Shown here: piece after piece, positions 1 through 4,565 of the stretch
Position numbering within the stretch: the stretch's first letter is position 1
Layout: each line of letters starts with the position of its first letter
NCBI GenBank assembly: GCA_046734795.1
Contig: JBKPRX010000153.1
Location: 1-5,576 of the forward strand
Length of the DNA stretch: 5,576 bases
From: JBKPRX01 sp046734795
Lineage (GTDB): Bacteria > Actinomycetota > Thermoleophilia > Gaiellales > Gaiellaceae
Reading direction: 5' to 3'
Made by a program: the position numbers and the translations under genes
Notes under the pieces: generated by a model
What the model was told of the DNA's origin: nothing
The model's input: the letters and a program-made list of their open reading frames with translations, nothing else
The model's database searches: none

Positions 1-203
1 GACGTATTGATCGTGATGCCGCGCTGCCGCTCCTCGGGAGCGTTGTCGATCGACTCGAACGATCGCGCCTCGGTCGTTCCGCCGATGCTCTCGGCGAGGA
101 CCTTCGTGATCGCTGCGGTGAGCGTCGTCTTGCCGTGGTCGATGTGACCGATCGTGCCGACGTTCAGATGCGGCTTCGTCCGCTCGAACTTCTGCTTTGC
201 CAT
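1..203 (-). CDS. tuf: Elongation factor Tu, N-terminal 67 codons (partial, runs off the window)
   Basis: EF-Tu is the cytoplasmic GTPase that delivers aminoacyl-tRNA to the ribosomal A site. The reading frame starts at ATG 203 and is still open at base 1, so only the start of the G domain is present. The G1/P-loop GHIDHGKT lies at residues 19-26 and the switch I sequence RGITINT at 61-67; both are diagnostic of EF-Tu rather than EF-G, SelB or IF-2. A strong Shine-Dalgarno sequence GGAGGAG (206-212) lies just upstream, which fixes the start. The gene follows fusA by 24 nt on the same strand, the classical last position of the str operon. I see no separate tuf promoter in the short gap, although one inside fusA cannot be excluded. 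Nothing is abnormal in the visible part. Confidence 0.98.
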   Translation of the reverse strand, partial: MAKQKFERTKPHLNVGTIGHIDHGKTTLTAAITKVLAESIGGTTEARSFESIDNAPEERQRGITINT

Positions 204-227
204 TGCTCCTCCGGGTTCCCTTCCTGA

Positions 228-2315
228 CTAGACCTGCGAGTCGATGAGCTCGCTCGCGACCGACTGCGGCACTTCCTCGTAGCGGTCGAATTGCATCGTG
301 AACTCGGCCCGCCCCTGCGTCATCGAGCGCAGGTCCGTTGCGTAGCCGAACATTTCAGACAGCGGCACGCTCGCCTTGATCAGCTGACCGTTGCCGACGG
401 GTTGCATTCCTTCGACGCGGCCGCGGCGGCTGTTCAGGTTGCCCATCACGTCGCCGAGGAACTCCTCGGGCGTGACGACCTCGACGGCCATCATCGGCTC
501 GAGCAGCTTGGGCTTCGAGCGCTTCATCGCTTCCTTGAACGCCATCGAGCCGGCGATCTTGAAGGCCCGCTCGCTCGAGTCGACGTCGTGATACGAGCCG
601 TCGATGAGCTCGACTCTGACGTCGACGACCGGGTAGCCGGCGAGCACGCCGGACTCCATCGCCTCCTTGATGCCCGCGTCGATGGCCGGGATGTACTCCT
701 TCGGGATCTTTCCTCCGACGATCTTGTCGGCGAACTCGTAGCCAGCGCCGGGCTCCGCCGGCTCGAGGTTCACGATCGCGTCTCCGTACTGGCCTGAGCC
801 GCCGGTCTGCCGGACGAACCTGCCCTGCACCTTCTCGATGCGCTTACCGGCGGTCTCGCGGTACGCAACTTGCGGGCGACCGACGTTCGCCTCGACGTTG
901 AACTCGCGCTTCAGGCGGTCGACGATGATCTCGAGGTGGAGCTCGCCCATGCCGGCGATGATCGTCTGGCCTGTCTCGTCGTCGGTCGAGACCTGGAACG
1001 TTGGGTCTTCTTCCGCGAGCCGCTGGAGGCCGATCGAGAGCTTGTCCTGGTCGCTCTTCGTCTTCGGCTCGACGGCGACGGAGATCACGGGCGCCGGGAA
1101 CGTCATCGACTCGAGCTGGATCGGAGCGCTCTCGGCAGCGAGCGTGTCGCCGGTCGTCGTCTGCTTCAGGCCGACACCGGCTGCGATTTCGCCCGCGCCG
1201 ATCTCGGGTCGCTCCTCACGGTGATTCGCGTGCATCTGGAGGATGCGGCCGACCCGCTCCGTGCGGCCCGTCGTGGTGTTGAGCACCCGGTCTCCGGCCT
1301 TGACCTTGCCTGAGTAGACGCGGAAGTACGTGAGCTTGCCCACGTATGGGTCGGACATGACTTTGAACGCAAGCGCCGAGAACGGAGCATCGAGGGAAGG
1401 CTCGCGCGTCTGCTCTTCCTCCGACCCGGGCGCAACGCCCTGGACGGGTGGGACGTCGAGCGGGCTCGGCAGGTAGTCGATCACGGCGTCGAGCAGCGGT
1501 TGCACGCCCTTGTTCTTGAACGCCGACCCGAGCAGCACCGGAGTGATCGCGATCTCGAGCGTCCCCTTGCGGAGCGCACGTCGGATCATCTCGGGGGTCA
1601 CGAGCTCTTCGTCCGTCAGATACGTCTCGGTCAGCTCGTCGTCGAACTCTGCGATCGAGTCGATGAGTTGATGGTGGTATTCGTGCGCCTGTTCGGCGAG
1701 CTCGGCCGGGATCTCGCCAACCTCGGTCTTCGTGCCCAGATCGTCGACCCACGTGATCGCCTGCATCTCGACGAGGTCGACGACACCACGGTGATGCTCC
1801 TCCTGGCCGACCGGCAGCTGCACCGGAACGGGCCGCGCGCCGAGCCGATCGACCATGGTCTGCACCGCGTGGAAGAAGTCGGCGCCCGTCCGGTCCATCT
1901 TGTTGATGAACGCGATGCGGGGAACGCCGTACCGGTCCGCTTGGCGCCAGACGGTCTCGGATTGCGGTTGAACGCCGGCGACCGAGTCGAACACGGCGAT
2001 TGCGCCGTCCAGCACTCGCAGGCTGCGCTCGACCTCGACTGTAAAGTCCACGTGCCCGGGCGTATCGATGATGTTGATGCGATGGTCACGCCAGAAAGCC
2101 GTCGTGGCGGCAGACGTGATCGTGATGCCGCGCTCCTGCTCCTGCGCCATCCAGTCCATCGTCGCGGCGCCTTCGTGCACCTCGCCCATCTTGTGGGTGC
2201 GGCCGGTGTAGTAGAGGATCCGCTCGGTCGTCGTCGTCTTGCCCGCGTCGATGTGCGCCATGATTCCGATGTTGCGCACGCGGTCGAGCGCGACTCTTGT
2301 CTCTGTAGCGGCCAT
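228..2315 (-). CDS. fusA: Elongation factor G (translocase GTPase)
   Basis: EF-G drives movement of tRNA and mRNA through the ribosome after peptide-bond formation and helps recycle ribosomes, using GTP. The 695-residue product has the normal length. The G domain shows G1 AHIDAGKT (20-27), switch I with RGITIT (62-67), G3 DTPGH (84-88, His88 being the catalytic-type histidine), G4 NKMD (138-141) and a G5-region GSAFKNKG (263-270). Domain II covers about 310-400. Domain III carries GMGELHLE (455-462), in the region where fusidic-acid resistance changes cluster in other species. Domain IV carries RQTGGSGQYG (502-511) and GSYHDVDSSE (573-582), whose His576 is at the decoding-site tip. Domain V follows. 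The ATG at 2315 is preceded by GGGGAG (2325-2330) at 9 nt; this Shine-Dalgarno touches the last base of the rpsG stop, suggesting translational coupling. The stop is TAG. It looks like the canonical translocase, not the EF-G2 paralogue. Confidence 0.98.
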   Translation of the reverse strand: MAATETRVALDRVRNIGIMAHIDAGKTTTTERILYYTGRTHKMGEVHEGAATMDWMAQEQERGITITSAATTAFWRDHRINIIDTPGHVDFTVEVERSLRVLDGAIAVFDSVAGVQPQSETVWRQADRYGVPRIAFINKMDRTGADFFHAVQTMVDRLGARPVPVQLPVGQEEHHRGVVDLVEMQAITWVDDLGTKTEVGEIPAELAEQAHEYHHQLIDSIAEFDDELTETYLTDEELVTPEMIRRALRKGTLEIAITPVLLGSAFKNKGVQPLLDAVIDYLPSPLDVPPVQGVAPGSEEEQTREPSLDAPFSALAFKVMSDPYVGKLTYFRVYSGKVKAGDRVLNTTTGRTERVGRILQMHANHREERPEIGAGEIAAGVGLKQTTTGDTLAAESAPIQLESMTFPAPVISVAVEPKTKSDQDKLSIGLQRLAEEDPTFQVSTDDETGQTIIAGMGELHLEIIVDRLKREFNVEANVGRPQVAYRETAGKRIEKVQGRFVRQTGGSGQYGDAIVNLEPAEPGAGYEFADKIVGGKIPKEYIPAIDAGIKEAMESGVLAGYPVVDVRVELIDGSYHDVDSSERAFKIAGSMAFKEAMKRSKPKLLEPMMAVEVVTPEEFLGDVMGNLNSRRGRVEGMQPVGNGQLIKASVPLSEMFGYATDLRSMTQGRAEFTMQFDRYEEVPQSVASELIDSQV

Positions 2316-2329
2316 CGCTTTCTACTCCC

Positions 2330-2800
2330 CTACCAGCGGTAATGCGCGAAGGCCTTGTTCGCCTGCGCCATTCGGTACACGTCTTCTTTGCGCTTGAACG
2401 CCCCGCCCTGCTGGTTGAGAGCGTCGAGGAGCTCGTTGGCGAGCCTCGCGCTCATGCCCTTCTCGCGTCGCTCGCGCGCGTATTGCACGAGCCAGCGGAC
2501 GGCGAGCGTCCGCGCGCGCCGCTGCGGCACCTCGACCGGCACTTGGTAGTTGGCCCCGCCGACGCGCCGACTCTTGACCTCGAGCACGGGGGTGACCGTC
2601 TTCACGGCCTGTTCGAGAACCTCGACAGGCGGGCGCCCGGTCTTCGTCCCGATCGTCTCGAGCGCCTCGTAGACGATCTGTTCGGCGATCGACTTCTTGC
2701 CGCGGCTCATGACCTTGTTCACGACCTGTGTCACGAGCGGCGAGCTGTAGATCGGATCGGGACCAGGGACGCGCGGCTGGATCTCGGCACGACGCGGCAC
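2330..2800 (-). CDS. rpsG: 30S ribosomal protein S7
   Basis: S7 nucleates assembly of the 30S head by binding the 3' major domain of 16S rRNA and lines the mRNA exit and E site. The product has 156 residues, the usual bacterial length, and is collinear with the family throughout. It begins MPRRAEIQPR, has the helical segment SSPLVTQVVNKVMSRGKKS (19-37) and the beta-hairpin RRVGGANYQVPVEV (78-91). It ends with KRKEDVYRMAQANKAFAHYRW, the typical C-terminus. The start codon is GTG at 2800, placed only 2 nt after the rpsL TAG. The best Shine-Dalgarno, AGAAGGG (2810-2816), therefore lies inside the end of rpsL, 9 nt from the GTG. Reinitiation by ribosomes finishing rpsL is likely. The stop is TAG at 2330-2332. 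In E. coli S7 represses the operon through a longer rpsL-rpsG spacer, which is absent here. Confidence 0.98.
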   Translation of the reverse strand: MPRRAEIQPRVPGPDPIYSSPLVTQVVNKVMSRGKKSIAEQIVYEALETIGTKTGRPPVEVLEQAVKTVTPVLEVKSRRVGGANYQVPVEVPQRRARTLAVRWLVQYARERREKGMSARLANELLDALNQQGGAFKRKEDVYRMAQANKAFAHYRW

Positions 2801-2802
2801 TT

Positions 2803-3174
2803 CTACGATCCCTTCTTGGCGCCGTACTTCGAGCGTGCTTGCTTTCGGTCGCTGACGCCGGCCGTGTCGAGCGCCGCGCGGATGACCTTGTAGCGATAGC
2901 CCGGCAAGTCCTTGACGCGGCCGCCACGCACGAGCACGACCGAGTGCTCCTGCAGGTTGTGGCCCTCGCCAGGAATGTACGCCCCGATCTCCATGCCGTT
3001 CGTCAACCGGACGCGCGCGACCTTGCGCAGCGCCGAGTTCGGCTTCTTCGGCGTCTGCGTCATGACGCGCGTGCAGACGCCCCGCTTCTGCGGTGACCCG
3101 CCGAGGTGCGGCGTCTTCGTCTTCGCCTTCTGAGCCTTTCGGCCCTTACGGACGAGCTGGTTGACGGTCGGCAA
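2803..3174 (-). CDS. rpsL: 30S ribosomal protein S12 (decoding-centre protein)
   Basis: S12 sits at the interface of the 30S decoding centre, controls accuracy and is the classic streptomycin-resistance locus. The 123-residue product matches the family end to end: PTVNQLVRKGR at the N-terminus, QKRGVCTRV (29-37), TPKKPNSALRKVARVR (41-56), GHNLQEHSVVLVRGGRVKDLPG (71-92) and RKQARSKYGAKK near the end. Lys43 and Lys88, the residues commonly changed in streptomycin resistance, are both lysine, so a sensitive-type protein is expected. Asp89, the site methylthiolated by RimO in E. coli, is present. Residue 93 is Tyr where valine is usual. The start is TTG at 3174: an in-frame TAA lies five codons upstream (3189-3187), no ATG or GTG lies between, and GAAAGGA sits 5 nt upstream. 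It is the first gene of the operon, with its own promoter and structured leader. The stop is TAG. Confidence 0.98.
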   Translation of the reverse strand: MPTVNQLVRKGRKAQKAKTKTPHLGGSPQKRGVCTRVMTQTPKKPNSALRKVARVRLTNGMEIGAYIPGEGHNLQEHSVVLVRGGRVKDLPGYRYKVIRAALDTAGVSDRKQARSKYGAKKGS

Positions 3175-3179
3175 ACGTT

Positions 3180-3186
3180 TCCTTTC
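3180..3186 (-). promoter_or_regulatory. Shine-Dalgarno of rpsL that fixes its TTG start
   Basis: On the minus strand this reads GAAAGGA, 5 nt before the TTG at 3174. An in-frame stop just upstream (3189-3187) leaves TTG as the only start that keeps the conserved N-terminus PTVNQLVRKG, so this site supports a genuine TTG initiation codon. Confidence 0.75.
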
Positions 3187-3203
3187 TTACTCCACACAAC
3201 AAC

Positions 3204-3230
3204 GGTCGGCGAGGCCGCAGCCTGCCAACC
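3204..3230 (-). promoter_or_regulatory. Stable hairpin in the rpsL mRNA leader, UGCG tetraloop
   Basis: Read on the minus strand, GGTTGGC AGGC pairs with GCCT (C) GCCGACC around a TGCG loop. This gives 11 base pairs (one G-U) with one bulged C. The loop closes as C(UGCG)G, a member of the very stable UNCG tetraloop class. It begins about 4 nt after the predicted transcription start, ends 29 nt before the rpsL start codon and leaves the Shine-Dalgarno free. No U-run follows, so it is not an intrinsic terminator. Possible roles are protection of the 5' end from decay, or a binding site for a ribosomal protein or other regulator. The pairing is seen in the sequence; the role is inference. Confidence 0.65.
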
Positions 3231-3239
3231 GGACGAGGC

Positions 3240-3268
3240 ATGGTAGCCAAGCTTGTACCACCCGTCAA
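3240..3268 (-). promoter_or_regulatory. Primary sigma-factor promoter of the str operon
   Basis: On the minus strand TTGACG (3268-3263) is followed by a 17-nt spacer and TACCAT (3245-3240). This matches 5 of 6 bases of the TTGACA -35 consensus and fits the TAnnnT -10 pattern with the optimal spacer. The predicted start of transcription is around G3234, giving an untranslated leader of about 60 nt before rpsL. It is the only good promoter I see upstream of the operon, and the rest of the window shows no co-directional gene feeding transcription in from upstream. An AT-richer stretch (3281-3299) further upstream could act as a weak UP element. Confidence 0.8.
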
Positions 3269-3279
3269 ACGCCGGAGTT

Positions 3280-3299
3280 CGCTTATTGAAGCGGTTTTT
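3280..3299. other. Small inverted repeat with T-run, upstream of the rpsL promoter
   Basis: On the plus strand CGCTT (3280-3284) and AAGCG (3289-3293) can pair around ATTG, followed by G and five T. It resembles a minimal intrinsic terminator, but the stem is only 5 bp (6 with a G-U pair) and no plus-strand gene ends here. On the minus strand the same bases give an A-run and AT-rich stretch about 50 to 66 nt upstream of the rpsL transcription start, which could serve as an UP element. Neither role is established. Confidence 0.25.
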
Positions 3300-3333
3300 C
3301 GGCTCGGAGACCAGGCACCACGTAACGCCATCG

Positions 3334-3356
3334 GGGGGGCGAATTCCTGGCCCCCC
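3334..3356. repeat. G/C-run inverted repeat in the divergent regulatory region
   Basis: GGGGGGC (3334-3340) and GCCCCCC (3350-3356) form a perfect 7-bp inverted repeat around a 9-nt loop containing GAATTC. No T-run follows on either strand, so it is not a normal terminator. It lies between the rpsL promoter and the diguanylate cyclase gene. It could be an operator, a transcription insulator or a supercoil-sensitive structure. The repeat is clear; the function is unknown. Confidence 0.5.
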
Positions 3357-3360
3357 GACT

Positions 3361-3390
3361 GTGGATAGCGAAATCTTGCCGCACTACAGT
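3361..3390 (+). promoter_or_regulatory. Possible weak promoter of the diguanylate cyclase gene
   Basis: TACAGT (3385-3390) fits the TAnnnT -10 pattern. A poor -35-like GTGGAT (3361-3366) lies 18 nt before it. Transcription would begin near 3397, just ahead of the strong Shine-Dalgarno at 3402-3413. If real, it would rule out the upstream GTG 3361 and TTG 3376 as starts. The match is weak and could be chance. Confidence 0.25.
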
Positions 3391-4563
3391 TGGACGACTC
3401 CGGAGGGCGGAGGCGGCCGAATCGTAACGACGATTCTCATCGGTATTGCAGTAGCACTGGCGCTTTGCGTCGGCGTTCTCGTAGGCGTGCTCGTCCACAT
3501 GAAACGGGCGACGGGCAAGCGAACCGAGGAGCGGGTCGCAACCGTCGTCGCGTCTCTGAACGAGCGCATGGACGAGCTCTCCGGAGAGCTGACCGTCGCC
3601 GTAGACCGGGCGGAGGAAGAGAGCCGGCGCGCGCGGACCGTCGTGGACATCACGCGCTCCATCGACCTCGACGACGTGCTCGCGCGAACCCTGGAGGCCG
3701 CAACGATGGTGGCCGGAGCCGACGCCGCAGTCGTGACGGTGCGGAGTCCCGAAGGGAAGCCGATCGTCGCGACGATGGGCCTCTCCGCCGAAGAGGCGGA
3801 ACGGCAGGGAGTCGCTGCACCGGGCGACAGCCACGGCGCGCGCTCCATTTCGATGGCGTTTCGCTATCCGCCGACGGAGACCAGTGACAAGAAGCTCATC
3901 TACGCCGGCCTGGGAGTGCCGATCGCCGGTGGCGAGGGCACGGGCTTCCTGACTGTCTTCACGCGCTCGCCGGCGCGCACGTTCGACGAAGACGTTGCGA
4001 CGCAGCTCGAGCAGCTTGCCGCGCAGGCGGCGCCGGCGATCGAGAACGCGCGACGCTTCCGCGAGGCACGTCAACTTGCGGACCTCGACGCGCTCACGAG
4101 CCTGCACAACCGCCGGTACTTCCACGAGACGCTTGCGCGCGAGGTCGCACGTGCGCACCGGTACAGCCGGCGTCTCTCGTTGATCGTCTTCGACGTGGAC
4201 GACTTCAAGGACGTCAACGACCGGATCGGCCACCTCGCGGGCGACGCCGTCTTGGCCGAGCTCGCCGACCGCGTGCGCGACGTCGTTCGGTCGGCTGACG
4301 TCGCCTGTCGGGTCGGCGGCGACGAGTTCGCGGTCATCCTCCCGGAGTCGGCGCTCGGCGACGCGGACCAGCTGTACCGGCGAATCCAGACGGCAATCTC
4401 GGCGCGCGCTCTCGGCCACGCACGTCGCGTCGTTCTCTCCGCCGGGGTCACCGAGCTGCGACCTGAGGACGACGCGCTCGCCTTCTTCCAGCGGGCAGAC
4501 GAAGCGCTCTACCGAGCGAAGGAGCTCGGCAAGGGCCGCGCCGTGATCGCGAACACGAACTAG
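3361..4563 (+). CDS. Membrane-anchored GAF-GGDEF diguanylate cyclase (start uncertain)
   Basis: This is predicted to make cyclic di-GMP from two GTP at the inner face of the cell membrane. Numbering is from GTG 3361 (400 residues). One transmembrane helix lies at about 21-45, followed by basic residues (MKR), a charged coiled-coil-like linker (about 56-92), a GAF-like sensory domain (about 95-232) and a C-terminal GGDEF domain (about 243-397). The GGDEF domain looks active: metal-binding Asp278 in FDVDDFK, guanine-contacting Asn286 and Asp295, and an intact GGDEF motif at 319-323. An inhibitory I-site RSAD (310-313) lies five residues before it, so product feedback is expected. No EAL domain is present. 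The GAF ligand is unknown. The start is unresolved: the frame is open from TTG 3253, GTG 3361 has no Shine-Dalgarno, and the best one faces ATC 3421. The gene is divergent from rpsL. The stop is TAG. Confidence 0.9.
   Translation: MDSEILPHYSWTTPEGGGGRIVTTILIGIAVALALCVGVLVGVLVHMKRATGKRTEERVATVVASLNERMDELSGELTVAVDRAEEESRRARTVVDITRSIDLDDVLARTLEAATMVAGADAAVVTVRSPEGKPIVATMGLSAEEAERQGVAAPGDSHGARSISMAFRYPPTETSDKKLIYAGLGVPIAGGEGTGFLTVFTRSPARTFDEDVATQLEQLAAQAAPAIENARRFREARQLADLDALTSLHNRRYFHETLAREVARAHRYSRRLSLIVFDVDDFKDVNDRIGHLAGDAVLAELADRVRDVVRSADVACRVGGDEFAVILPESALGDADQLYRRIQTAISARALGHARRVVLSAGVTELRPEDDALAFFQRADEALYRAKELGKGRAVIANTN
3402..3413 (+). promoter_or_regulatory. Tandem Shine-Dalgarno sequence facing an ATC codon
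   Basis: GGAGGG (3402-3407) and GGAGG (3409-3413) lie inside the annotated cyclase frame. The second is 7 nt before ATC 3421, exactly where a start would place the transmembrane helix at the very N-terminus (IVTTILIGIAVALALC). No ATG, GTG or TTG is in frame there. A rare ATC start, or a base error at this codon, is possible. The codons Glu-Gly-Gly-Gly-Gly could also produce this motif by chance. Confidence 0.4.
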
Positions 4564-4565
4564 GG

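Noticed and set aside
1500..2342. A 280-codon plus-strand open frame opposite fusA
   Set aside because: The minus strand here is unambiguous EF-G with all G motifs. The plus-strand frame is His/Arg/Asp-rich shadow sequence.
3280..3299. An intrinsic terminator on the plus strand
   Set aside because: The stem is only 5 bp with a short T-run, and no plus-strand gene ends upstream, so it is recorded only as a small inverted repeat.
3253..3360. Extending the cyclase N-terminus to TTG 3253
   Set aside because: The extra 36 residues have no domain-like character, have no Shine-Dalgarno, and are encoded over the rpsL promoter and the G/C hairpin.
3330..3360. A tRNA T-arm or tRNA-like gene suggested by GGGGGGCGAATTCC
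   Set aside because: The loop is 9 nt without the TTCRANY pattern, and no acceptor, D or anticodon stems can be found around it.
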